DNA of 64,000 bases from Chelydra serpentina (taxonomy: Eukaryota; Chordata; Testudines; Chelydridae). Below the pieces are notes generated by a model that was given only the letters and a program-made list of their open reading frames with translations, made no database searches and had not been told where the DNA came from. A program made the translations under genes and the position numbers. Every line of letters begins with the position of its first letter. Position 1 is the stretch's first letter. The stretch covers positions 35,340,001 through 35,404,000 of the forward strand of contig JBAIAC010000001.1 of NCBI GenBank assembly GCA_037349315.1, given 5' to 3'. Positions 33,701 to 42,840 of the stretch are shown piece after piece.

Positions 33701-36700
33701 GCTGGGTGGATGAAGGTATTTGAAGAATCCAACTCTGGCTGCTGCCCTAGCACTGGGACTCCAGAGAATGGCAGGTGGTCTTTGGCTAATCTCCTGGATC
33801 CCTCCCCGCACTGTGTCCCACGCCCCTGCTGCCTGCCCTCGAGCCAGGAAAGCAGAAGTGCTGTGGCTGCAGGGAGGGGGAGGGAGTGGAATTCCCCTAC
33901 CAGCTGCTGGCCTGCACTAGGTTGTGGTTCCCTTGCTGCAGCATCTCCCTGGCTCTGGGGGATGTATTCCAGGCTCCCTCGGCCCTTGGGTTTGTGTCCC
34001 AGCAGGAATGACTCTATCCTTTATGCTTCTGAGAGTCTGTATGGGTTGCTGGGTCTCAGACAGGAGCTGGAGGACTAAGCTGTCATGGGCTCTGCAGGGG
34101 CATAAGGATCCCCTCACGCTGCTAATAGGACTTGGGATTCGCTCTGGCCTCCTTAACCACCTCTCTGCTGGCTGCTGAGCTGGCAAGGGGTGGGGGACCT
34201 CTATTGTCTGTGAGGCTCTTTGGACTCCTAGGATGAATGGGGTCCCTTCTGCCCATGATCTGTCCCAGGCTGCCTCTCTGTGGGCCCCAATCTGCATGCC
34301 CATCTAGAGTGTCCACATGGGTCACTCCGGCTGGCTGTAGTGGGGGCGACTGTCCTCCTGAGCTCAGGTGGGGAATGCTAGGGGGCAGAAAAGAGCGATT
34401 TGGGGTCACCTGGTAACACCCCTGCAAATGGGCCATAGAACCACCCCTAGGTGGACCCGGGCCTATTTTGTGCAGGGCAGCTCTGCCCACCCTGCCTGTG
34501 CTGGGGAGAGCCTGTTTGGAAAGTGGGTGTAGGCCAGTGAACCCGCCGTCACTGGACCTGTTTCTCTAAGTGGCCCATGCTGGCAGGGAGCTGCTCTGTT
34601 CCCTTCTGCCCGACACCAGGAATTGGGCCCCTTGGGGATCTGCTCCCCTGGTTGGGTGGGTATGTCCGTGCCAGGCTGATGTTGCATGGGCATTGAGGGG
34701 TTCCTCTCCCAGCTCCAGGACTGGGGGCATGGAAGCGTTTGTCTCTCTGTGGGGTAGTGGTGTGGGAGTGACAGGCTGGCGCCGTGTGGGAACCGCAGCA
34801 CTGACCCATCTCCTCCTCTGCAGGCTGCTGCACCTGGCAATCATCCATAGCTTCCCGGCACTGGCATTCTTCTGCATCACCCACCTGCCCACGGAGGTAC
34901 TGGAGATCCAGAACGACTTGTTCCAGGTATGTACTGGGGGGGAGGGAGTGATGCTCCAATCCGGGTCATTCCCCGCCAGCCCTCAGGAATGGCCTGGTAG
35001 GTGGACCTGTCCAGGTTAACCATTCCCCACACACCCCTTCCCCCAGGTCTTGCCCTTGTTCTTCACGCCCCCAAGGCTAGTGCCTAGGCCCCCCCGGGGT
35101 CTGTGATCCTCTCATCCCCCGGGTCAGTGCTGTAGGTATTTGGGGTGCCTTAGTTGAAGCAAGTCATGCAGACAGCTGCCTTTGGCTGGTGTGTGGGGTA
35201 CCCAGATTGGACCCTGAAAATGCAGCACCATAGTTATCAGAGGCCCCAAGCCAACATGAGCACCCCTGGGGTGGAGCTGCCTGGATCTCCCCCAGCTCCC
35301 CCCTGGAGTGAGGACTGCAGTGTTCCCACTTCCCTCACCCAGGGGAGGCAGTGGGGGTTGGTAGCTTGTACTATTGCCATGGGCCCTGCCTGGGGTGGCC
35401 CACTGTGTGATAGCCCTGCTGTCATCCCCTGCCAACTGCTCCAAGCTGTGGGGCCCCTGTGCCCTCCCGATGCCGTCCCTGACCCCTCACTGTCTTGCTG
35501 CCCACAGACCCCACTTCACCTGGCCGTGTACCTTGAGCAGCCCAACGTGGTGATGGCGCTGATCCACAGTGGGGTCAGCCTGGCCCAGCAGGACCACAAC
35601 GGCAACACCCCTCTGCACGTGGCCTGCGAGCAGGAGAACGTACCGTGCGCCAAGCAGCTGCTGCAGGAGCCAGGGGAGAGCACAGAGCCTCGAAGGAGCC
35701 TGCAGGACCTGCAGCTCCAGAACTGGCAAGGTGAGGAGCAAGGCAGGGGCGCCAGAGGCGGTGGCCAGCTCCGTAGCTGCAGGGTAGGCGTGTGACGGGT
35801 GCCAGGCTCCACGCTGAGGCAGAGCCCGTCTTTCTGTTGGGTGTTTGTGCCAGGCACTAGATAATGGGGCCCTGGCCTGCCACTGGGGCTCCTCGGCGCT
35901 ACAGGAATACAGTACAATCATCGCTGCCTCTGGGTCTCTCTCTTCCCCAGGCTTAGCCTGTCTGCACATCAGCACCTTGAAGGGGAACCTGCGGCTGATG
36001 GGACTGCTGCTGCGGAGTGGAGCTGACATTAACGTCCAGGTACTACGCAGGCTGGTGGGTGAGGGCAGCTGGCCTTGGCACTGCCAGCTGCATTGCTCTC
36101 TCTGTGCACCTTCCCTAGATCAGTGTCCTGAGAAGTCCCTTTAGCCTCCTGGTTTCTGGAAGCTGGTTCCCCAGGCGGCAGCAGGTTTAATGGGGCGTGG
36201 GCCCTGGCGGGCACCAGATTCCCAAGTGGAGGTTCCCAGCTCCATGCCACTGCTCCCCTGAGCAGAGAGAACCCTCTCCAGATCTGCCTGGTGGCAGGCA
36301 GGGGGCAGGGCCAGCAGGTCCCCTTCAGGCTGGTGGCAGGTGCCCGTTGTGATGCAGTCTGTGTGCCCCATCGGGGTTCCATCCCCTCGCCCTGTGCCCT
36401 ACGCTGGCGGCTGCAGGCGCGGGACAAAGCAGGGCCCATTCTAACGCCCTGGGCACTGCTGGTTCCAGGACGGCACAAGTGGGAAGACGCCCCTGCACCT
36501 GGCAGTGGAGAGCCGTGACCGCACGGCAGTTCAGTACCTGCTCAGCAAGGGGGCCCACGTGGATGCCCTGATGTACAACGGCTGCACCCCGCTACACCTG
36601 GCCGTGGGCAGAAAGGACGCCGCTATGGCGGCCATACTGTACCACTCGGGGGCTGACACCCTGCTGAGGAACATGGAAGACGAGACTGCCCAGGACCTGG

Positions 36701-37148
36701 CCGACGGCAATGATGATGTGAGTCTGTCCGTGTGCTCCCCTGTGGGGAAACACGTGGTGGGGTGTCCAGGGAGGAGGCTGTGGCCCTGGGATAGGAGTGA
36801 TGGACAGGGTGGCTGCTCCAGTCCAGCAGGAGGCGCCGTAGGGCTCTGTTGGGGAGCTTGCAGTTGCCCTGTCTGTCCCCACCCTGCTCAGAGCAGTATG
36901 GCGATGGGGTGTGTACTCTCACCAGCACTAACCCACCATTAGCTGGGCACTTCCCCTGGGGTGCCTGGGCTGGCTGGGCTGTGTTGGCCCCGGCTCCAGA
37001 TGCATTCAGTCCCCAGGGAGCGTGCTCTCCCCTGGCCTCTCCGGCACTAACCCTGATCTCTCCCTGCCTTTTGCCTTGGCAGCTCCTCGCCCTCTTGCCT
37101 TTCGATGACCTGAAGATCTCAGGGAAGCTGGTGGTGTGCTCCGACTGA
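21772..37148 (+). CDS. NFKBIE: NF-kappa-B inhibitor epsilon (IkappaB-epsilon), six coding exons
   Basis: IkappaB-epsilon binds Rel/NF-kappaB dimers in the cytoplasm and masks their nuclear import signals until IKK phosphorylation sends it to the proteasome. Coding exons read from the sequence: 21772-22127, 34824-34926, 35508-35730, 35951-36039, 36469-36717 and 37083-37148. All introns are GT-AG, phases join without a break, and the sum is 1086 nt (361 aa plus stop). The N-terminus carries the IKK/beta-TrCP degron DSGIYS at residues 21-26 and a conserved DSTYGS block near residue 80. Six ankyrin repeats follow from about residue 117 (DTLLHLA, TPLHLAVYL, TPLHVACEQ, LACLHIST, TPLHLAVES, TPLHLAVGR), then a short tail ending in the family block LLPFDDLKISGKL. 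The start ATG has A at -3, and an in-frame stop at 21439-21441 excludes the long N-terminal extension of some human models. Ankyrin spacing and tail separate it from IkappaB-alpha and -beta. Length matches the ~361-aa human form. Confidence 0.97.
23225..23372. repeat. Degenerate hAT-like MITE
   Basis: caggcctagtttacacttac ... ggtgtagacagtgctaggtc ... tctagacaagtcctaag resembles the turtle family with ggccttgtctacact-type ends. Terminal repeats are diverged. Confidence 0.5.
23880..23970. repeat. Palindromic MITE-like repeat
   Basis: The left arm cagaagtgctgagcactca and right arm caagtgctcagcacctccct are inverted complements around attccagttgaactcagtgg. Confidence 0.6.
24745..25040 (+). repeat. 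Dispersed G-rich tandem-like repeat
   Basis: About four degenerate units with tggaatagcaggggg, gctgcaggtc and aggattgag words. Same family as 6810, 28680 and 44760. Confidence 0.6.
25053..25173 (-). mobile_element. AGGGTGACCAGA-family MITE, copy 4
   Basis: 121 bp, AGGGTGACCAGACAGC to CATCTGGTCACCCT, same orientation as the copy at 6871. It lies directly after the G-rich dispersed repeat, as at 6871. Flanks tactggccat and aaccagccag agree at 6 of 10. Confidence 0.88.
25878..25953. promoter_or_regulatory. Pair of inverted ZNF143-type motifs
   Basis: actacatatcccagcgtgca at 25878-25897 matches the ACTACAnnTCCCAGnnTGC element. An inverted degenerate copy (gcatgatgggagccctagtg) is at 25933-25952. 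Binding is inferred. Confidence 0.45.
26690..27076 (+). mobile_element. Old CR1 LINE fragment
   Basis: Diverged CR1 words in order: ggaatttaagctgaatctcag-like block, ggagaccaatcctttcctgg, ggactggatggtcatatagg and terminal ctatgattct. Confidence 0.6.
27434..27565. repeat. Palindromic MITE-like repeat
   Basis: Left arm gttctgccacccttatgttg and right arm cagtatgaggaaggttagcc are imperfect inverted complements with tgatttcagtggggctg at the centre. Confidence 0.6.
28680..28830 (+). repeat. Dispersed G-rich repeat
   Basis: ctgtgggtcagaagtgaggt ... agagctgtgggtggggagcc ... gcaacagccagagatgctgt; same family as 44760-44945. Confidence 0.55.
29205..29375 (+). repeat. MIR-like SINE fragment
   Basis: ctcaaagctctttacaagtg ... 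gagactgaagtgtttccccg ... aatggcagaagtgggaatag is the usual order of an old MIR/CORE-SINE relative. Confidence 0.65.
29838..29935 (-). repeat. Ancient SINE/LINE tail fragment, antisense
   Basis: ttacaatattattatttctg ... cctagaggccccaactgaga ... aacaaggccccaggac is the reverse complement of the family at 15983 and 35850. Confidence 0.6.
30440..30575. repeat. Penelope-family or related 3' tail repeat
   Basis: gacaaagtgagtgaggaaat, cttttattggaccaacttct and gagagacaagctttccagct match a very common reptile retroelement tail. Confidence 0.65.
30636..30690. repeat. AT-rich simple repeat
   Basis: Mostly alternating taa/ta units (ataataatatatatattat), a low-complexity tract. Confidence 0.85.
31065..31200 (+). 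repeat. MIR-like SINE fragment
   Basis: cagagctctacagggcttta, tccctccattttacgggcag and cggccagggtcacgcagc are in MIR order. Confidence 0.6.
32064..32075. promoter_or_regulatory. Palindromic kappaB-like site in intron 1
   Basis: GGGGAATTCCCC, a perfect 12-bp palindrome containing the kappaB core GGGAATTCCC, about 2.75 kb before NFKBIE exon 2. Enhancer activity is inferred only. Confidence 0.4.
32076..34823. other. Rest of NFKBIE intron 1, no feature recognised
   Basis: No second gene or repeat recognised. Open frames on both strands are GC-driven and overlap one another. Confidence 0.4.
35850..35935 (+). repeat. Ancient SINE/LINE tail in NFKBIE intron 3
   Basis: gcactagataatggggccct ... ggcgctacaggaatacagta; same family as 15983. 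Confidence 0.6.
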
Positions 37149-37984
37149 GCGACCAGACTCTGACTGAGGGGGCCACCCCAGCGCCCCGGCTCCCCACGCC
37201 CGATGGGACCCCACTCACCCAGCCATGGCACTACAGCTGGAAGGAGCGGAGCTGGCTCAGGAAATCTTTCCCCTTGTAGCAGTCTCCGTGGCCCCCGGCT
37301 CTCCACCCGAACACCCTTCCCTGATCATGTGGAAGTTGGAGGAAGTTGCATGCTCTGCATAGGACCCTCGGACGGTGCCTCAGGGCGGCGGCTGCTGCTG
37401 CTCTTTCCCCTGCCTGCAATGGGAGCAGCCAGCAGGGGGCTCCGGTCTCAGACTGCATGGAGGAGCGGCCGGGAGGGGGTGTTTCCTGGTCCCAGACTGT
37501 GCAGTAGGGAGTACTTCCCCCCCAACACCTCCAGACACTGCTGGAGCAGTTGCAGGGGCTCCCACTGCCCTTCCCCGGGAGACGCAGACTCTCATAAACC
37601 CTTCTTCTCTACACCCAAGATCAGGACCTCGTGATTCCCTCAGTGACCACCGGGGCTGCAGGCTCTGACTTCTTGCCGCTTGAAGGCTTCAGCACCTCCA
37701 TGAGCAGAATTGCCCTGTACCCCAGCCAGCCCCTCCCCAACCAGGAGGGAGCTGGGCCAGACTGGACATGAAGCTGAGCAGGAGGGAGCCCTCCTCCTGT
37801 GGGTCGAGCTGGGTGGGGAGGTACAGGTCTCCTTCTGGGGAGAGGCCCATCTGCCTCTTCCCAAGGAAATCCCATCCCCTGCTCCCTGAGATTCCCTGTC
37901 TGTCCCCCTATGTGAGCCCAGCTTAGCTAATGCTGTTCCCTGCTTGGGCAGTTCCATCCAGCCAACCTACACTCCCAGCTGCAG
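37149..37984 (+). other. NFKBIE: Start of NFKBIE 3' UTR
   Basis: Follows the TGA at 37146-37148. No canonical poly(A) hexamer was seen in this stretch, so the transcript end is uncertain. The first AATAAA found is at 39921. Confidence 0.5.
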
Positions 37985-38215
37985 TTGTAGCTGGACTCGC
38001 AGAGGAAGGAGGGGCTGGGAGACCTGGTGTTTTATCCCCAGCTCTGCTCCTGAGTGCCTGCATCACCATGGACAAAGTGCCTCTCTCTTCCTTGTGCCTC
38101 AGTTTCCCCATCTGAAAGGGTATAACAACACTGATCCACCCTGCCAGGCAGTGCACACACACTTGTGTGTGAGGCGCTTAGTCCATTGACATCAGTAAAG
38201 GACCTGGAGATTCTC
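37985..38215 (-). repeat. MIR-like SINE, antisense
   Basis: ggagacctggtgttttatcc, tgcctcagtttccccatctg and gtgtgaggcgcttagtcc are diagnostic words of the antisense MIR series. Confidence 0.75.
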
Positions 38216-38339
38216 CAGTGGAAGAGGCTGGAGAGGAGCCCAGGGTTCTTCTCCTGATGATTAGTCACTTCCCCTCTTGGGGCTGCCATGTGTCTCCCCA
38301 CCCCCAGCATGGCTGCCTCTCTGTGGCAGGTGTGTAAAT

Positions 38340-38837
38340 CAGGGGTGACCAACCTGTGGCTCCGGAGCCACGTGCGGCTCTTCAGAAGTTAATATGCTGC
38401 TCCTTGTATAGGCACCAACTCCGGGGCTGGAGCTACAGGTGCCAGTGTGCCAGGTGTGCTCACTGCTCAACCCCTGGCTCTGCCACAGGCCCTGCCCCCA
38501 CTCCCCCGCTTCCCGCCCCCCCCCAGCCGCCTGCATGCCACAAAACAGCTGATCGGGAGGTGCTGATTGGTGGGGCTGCCAGTAGGTGGGATGCACTGGG
38601 AGCAGGGTAGGGTGACCAGATGTCCTGTTTTTATAGGGACAGTCCTGATTTGTGGGTCTTTTTCTCATATAGGCTCCTATTCCTCTCCCCCCACCCGCCC
38701 TCCCTGTCCCAATTTTTCACACTTGCTGTCTGGTCACCCTAGAGCAGGGGGGGGGGGCTGCTGACGTATTACTGTGGCTCTGGCAATGTACATTGGTAAA
38801 TTCTGGCTCCTTCTCAGGCTCAGGTTGGCCACCCCTG
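38340..38837. mobile_element. hAT-type element with a nested MITE
   Basis: TIRs CAGGGGTGACCAACCTG and CAGGTTGGCCACCCCTG (16 of 17). Flanks gtgtaaat (38332-38339) and gtgtagat (38838-38845) are a 7/8 target duplication. Interrupted at 38609-38740 by the AGGGTGACCAGA MITE. Confidence 0.9.
38609..38740 (+). mobile_element. AGGGTGACCAGA-family MITE, copy 5, nested in a hAT element
   Basis: 132 bp, AGGGTGACCAGATGTCC to GTCTGGTCACCCT. Flanks ggagcagggt and agagcagggg share gagcaggg in register. Confidence 0.9.
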
Positions 38838-38887
38838 GTGTAGATAGTGAGTGTAGCATGGGGGAGCCATGGTGTCTGTGACCCCAT

Positions 38888-39175
38888 CTAAGGCTATGGC
38901 TACACTGGCACTTTACAGCGCTGCAACTTTCTCGCTCAGGGGTGTGAAAAAACATTCCCCTGAGCGCAGCAAGTTACAGCGCTGTAAAGCGCCAGTGTAA
39001 ACAGTGTCCCAGCGCTGGGAGCGTAAGCTATTCCCCTCGTGGAGGTGGAGTGCCTGCAGCACTGGGAGAGCTCTCTCCCAGCGCTGGTGCGCAACCACAC
39101 TTGCACTTCAAACCGCTGCCGCGGGAGCGCTGCCGCGGGAGCGCTTTGAAGTTTCAAGTGTAGCCAAAGCCTAAG
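38888..39175. mobile_element. MITE-like element with GGCTATGGCTACACT ends
   Basis: Left end aaggctatggctacactgg and right end agtgtagccaaagcct are inverted complements with one mismatch. The interior has further inverted repeats around cagcgctg words and a direct duplication of ccgcgggagcgct. A target duplication is not clear. Confidence 0.75.
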
Positions 39176-40254
39176 CTGGTGACATTCTCAGCTCGCTGCT
39201 TCAGAATGGCTGTTGTTGTGTGGGGGCAAGTCCTGGATGGCGCAATCGCCCAGGATGCTCTGGACAGCATGCTCCCTTTTCCCCAATTCTTGGGAGGGCA
39301 GCTGCAATAGAGTTTTGCCAGGAAAAGTTGCAAAACCTCTTAGCAAGCACTTTGTGAGCCTCGGTGCAGCCTCTGCAGCTCCTCTGGGCAGCTGAAATCA
39401 TTGGCTGTCTTTCTCTTCCCCCCCCCCTCCACACACTTCCCCCCCCCCCCCTCATTTTAGCACTTACTCACACCCTGCTGTGGTCACAAATGAGTTGAGT
39501 TTACTGCCCTCAGCCAAAATCTAGTGGCAATGGCTCAGGGGCTGCTCAATCTAGCTCCATCTTCATTTTGATGCGATTGGCAGGGTCTGCCCAGGAGAGG
39601 CCCAGGACTAGAACAGCACAGTAGTATATGGGGGAATGTGAGAGCCTTTTAAAATAATCATCTCAGGGGAAAGGGGTGGGGGAGGGGAAATCTGTTCTGT
39701 GCTGCCCCCTTGTGGCTGTTGATGGTATTGTGGCACCTCCCCTCCGTTGCTGTTTTGCTAGAGCTCCTTGCATGGCTAGGTCTCAGTGCTGAGCCCCTGG
39801 CAAGGTGTGGTTTGCTGAATGCTCTGGTGACTGGGCATCTCTGGTGTCATGCTAGGGAAGCACTGATGGCCTGAGCTGTTGCTGATGGTTAGGGAGGGGG
39901 TGTTCAAATGTTATTTAAAGAATAAAATAATCAATCCTCTAGCAAATGATCTCGGTGTTGATACCACTCCCCTTCCCCTCTCTCATGGCTCGGTGCAGAG
40001 GAAGCAGCCAGCTCAGGGGGGCTGCCACTGCTCAGCCCCCAAAGGAGGCGCTCTGGGAGCTGGGGTGAAGTTGTTGCACCATCCTGCTGCCAGTGCTGGA
40101 GCTGTGGGTCTGGAAGTACATGTGCCCTGAGCCTCTTGGTGGAGGCTGACCACCAGTGTGCTAGGGCAGTGCCTGGAGAATTCTGGGTGCCAGGCTGGAG
40201 CGCTGCCCAGTCGGAGGCTGGGTCCATCACTGGCTGTTAGCTAAGGTCATGGAC
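39176..40254. other. NFKBIE 3' flank, no gene recognised
   Basis: C-rich runs at 39419-39452. AATAAA at 39921-39926 is the first canonical poly(A) hexamer after NFKBIE. Otherwise nothing recognised. Confidence 0.4.
39921..39926 (+). terminator. Candidate poly(A) signal AATAAA
   Basis: Canonical hexamer 2.77 kb after the NFKBIE stop. Using it would place two transposable elements in the 3' UTR, so it may not be the real signal. Confidence 0.25.
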
Positions 40255-40445
40255 ACAACCCCATGCTCTAGATGTCCCTAGGCCTCTGACTGCCAGAAGC
40301 TGGGACTGGTTGACTGGATGGATCGCTTGATAGTTGCCTTCTTCTGTTCCTTCCCTTTGAAGCATCTGGCACCACCCACCGGTGGAAGACAGGATACTGG
40401 GCTAGATGGACCATAGGTCTGACCCAGAATGGCCATTCTGGTGGC
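40255..40445 (+). mobile_element. CR1/L3-type LINE 3' fragment
   Basis: ctgactgccagaagctggga, gaagcatctggcaccaccca, gacaggatactgggctagat and gacccagaatggccattctg are in the order of a common CR1-like 3' region. Confidence 0.8.
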
Positions 40446-41632
40446 TAGGGAAGGAGACTGGCAGCCAGGGCTTCAGGCCTCTATCCCTCAGTTATCTCTG
40501 CAACCACTTTGCTATGTTCCTAGGTGAGTAAATTCGTCCTTGGTGCCTCAGCATCCTACTCTGTACAATGGGAAGACTGATTGATGCCCTCCCCCTCCTG
40601 AAGTAGAGTGGGTAAAGCACCCTGAAATCCTGTGATTGGGCTAGGAAAGGGCAAAGGCTTTTTCTTCCGTGGAGCATTTCATCTCAAGGTCCTGGGGTTT
40701 GAAACCAGACTTGGATCTGGTGCTGCTTTGGTGGCCTAATTTAAATTAGTTTGGGAAGGGCAGGGAGGGTCCTATTCCCTGAGGTTCCCATCCCCGAAGG
40801 CACTGATTGGCTCCCAGTTTGTCAGCAGTGAGGCCAGGAACTGAGTGGCTCATAGAGACTGATCTCCCCTCTTTCCCATGGGGCAGGGAGTGGTGAGTAG
40901 CTGACACCAAGCTGCACGGGCTACAGCAGTGTGTGGATGTGGGATTCTGCCCCGGGGAGGAGAAGGGAGCAAGTGATAGGTTGAGACAAAGCAAGGCTTC
41001 CAGGAGGTCGTAACCCAACAGACTGGGACTGCCCTTCAGGAAGCCACGGTTGGGCGCAGGCTATGCTGTTCCCAGGGTGGGGTTTCATGTGCCTGCTGGG
41101 GCAGCCCCATCTTGAGGAAATGGAAGACAGTGTTGTCTGCAGCCCAGCTCTCAGGTGAAAGGTGTGTGACTGAACTGAAAGCTGCTCCCTGCCTCAGGCA
41201 TGATCTCCCATTGCAAGAGACCCCAGGCTTGCCTCCTCCAGGAGCCATAGTAAGCACTGGAGCATGAATCCCCGTGCAGGGCTGGTGCAGGAGGCACTGG
41301 ACTGAACTTTATCCCCATGTTCCCTGCATGCCTTAGTGCAGCCTGGAGAGCCCAGGGGGGTTGGGGGGGCTGGAGGCAGTCTCTGCCCCCAAGAAGCTCG
41401 CTGTGGCTGCAAGGGCACTAAAGCTAGTGAATAGGGGTGACAGGCAATCTTCTGGCCTGACCGTGGCTGCTTCTGACTCGTGAGCTTGTCGTCGCTGGCA
41501 AGCCCCAAGCAGCTTGTGCTAGTGGCGTGAAGGAGCCACTGCGGTGCTGGGAGGCTCCAGGCGGGTGTTCCTGCTCCTGAAGCCTGCACGCAGAGGGGGA
41601 CACCAGCAGCTGTGTGAGCTGTGTTATGCAGT
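40446..41632. other. Intergenic DNA between NFKBIE and SLC35B2, no gene recognised
   Basis: No exon or repeat recognised. A 175-aa minus-strand frame (41194-41721) has no recognisable domain. Confidence 0.4.
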
Positions 41633-41710
41633 GACGGATTAACGCACAGGCCCATGGGCCTGTGCGCTCTGGATGCGGAGAGCCCAAATGTTCTGTGTCC
41701 GACTCCACGG
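41633..41710. repeat. Repeat fragment with a 24-bp perfect palindrome
   Basis: cagtgacggattaacgcac resembles the start of a turtle hAT family. The palindrome at 41643-41666 is centred on ggcccatgggcc. Confidence 0.55.
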
Positions 41711-41783
41711 CGCAAATACAATTAAATCAAATCTGTTTCTACTCAGCATCTTGCTACTTCACTTTACCCACCCTGTGCTGATC

Positions 41784-42310
41784 ATGCCTCTCAACCCCCC
41801 CACATGCCTCCTACTGCCCCACTCTGCTCCCCCACAGCCTCCTGCTGCCCCACTCTGCCCCCCACATGCCTCTCAACCCCCCCCACATGCCTCCTGCTGC
41901 CCCACTCTGCCCCCCACAGCCTCCTGCTGCCCCACTCTGCCCCCCACATGCCTCTCAACCCCCCCCACATGCCTCCTGCTGCCCCACTCTGCCCCCCACA
42001 TGCCTCTCAACCCCCCCCACATGCCTCCTGCTGCCCCACTCTGCCCCCCCACATGCCTCTCAACCCCCCACATGCCTCCTGCTGCCCTACTCTGCCCCCC
42101 CCACATGCCTCTCAACCCCCCCCACATGCCTCCTGCTGCCCTACTCAACCCCCCCACATGCCTCTCAACCCCCCCCCCACATGCCTCCTGCTGCCCCACT
42201 CTGCCCCCCCACAGCCTCCTGCTGCCCCACTCTGCCCCCCCACAGCCTCCTGCTGCCCCACTCTGCCCCCCACATGCCACCTGCTGCCCCCCTCTACCCC
42301 CACCCACAGC
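41784..42310 (+). repeat. Pyrimidine-rich minisatellite upstream of SLC35B2
   Basis: Tandem array of two alternating modules: acatgcctctcaacccccc (about 20-22 bp) and acatgcctcctgctgcccca ctctgcccccc (about 30 bp). Later units use acagcctcctgctgcc. It ends about 275 bp before the SLC35B2 start codon. It lacks stop codons in all plus frames, which creates spurious overlapping frames of over 330 codons, and one on the minus strand. Confidence 0.95.
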
Positions 42311-42329
42311 CCCCCGCTGCCCAGCCCCA

Positions 42330-42840
42330 CGGCCCCCTGCTGTCCCGTCCCCCAGCCGTTTCCCCTTCGCTGGCCGGGGCACGCAGTGGGTCGCTCCCCG
42401 CAGGCTCCGGGCCCCTCCCGGCCGCCGGGCGGCGCTGTGGGGAGCGGCGCGGCTGCGCTCTCGGCCGAGCTGCGCGGTTCCCGTCTCTGCCGCCGCCGCA
42501 CGCCGGACTGGACGGAGCCGCCGCGGGGAGCTCATGGGCGCGCGGGGCGGCCGCGGAGCCGCGCGCACCGGCCTGGCCGGCAGCATGGGCCGCAGGTGGG
42601 GGCGGGGGCTCCGGGGGGAGCTTGGATCCGGGCCCCACTGCGGGGGGGGCTCTGCGTGGGGAGCGGCCGGCGCCGGCTGGCCCGCAGGGCAGGTTTGGGG
42701 AGGGCTGTGGGGCAGCCGCCGGCCGCAGCGGGGCTCAGCCCGGGCTCCCCGGTGACTGCCCCGCGGTCGGCTGCTGCGGGAGGCAGGACACTCGGCGGGA
42801 TGGAGCCCGGGCCGGGCCGGGCTGTGCGGCTCCAGGGTGC
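42330..42840 (+). promoter_or_regulatory. SLC35B2: SLC35B2 CpG-rich promoter and first exon
   Basis: Very CpG-dense segment containing the 11-nt coding part of exon 1. No TATA box seen, consistent with a housekeeping CpG-island promoter. Transcription start not determined. Confidence 0.7.

Larger units (their letters stand above)
22128..34823 (+). other. NFKBIE: NFKBIE intron 1 (12.7 kb)
   Basis: GT at 22128, AG at 34822-34823, phase 2. Long for this gene; the human gene is only about 8 kb in total. Recognised contents are listed separately: MITEs, CR1, SINE fragments and kappaB-like palindromes. No other exon was seen. Confidence 0.9.

Noticed and set aside
41784..42310. CRISPR-like array
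   Set aside because: The units are contiguous variable-length modules without unique spacers in a vertebrate locus; it is a minisatellite.
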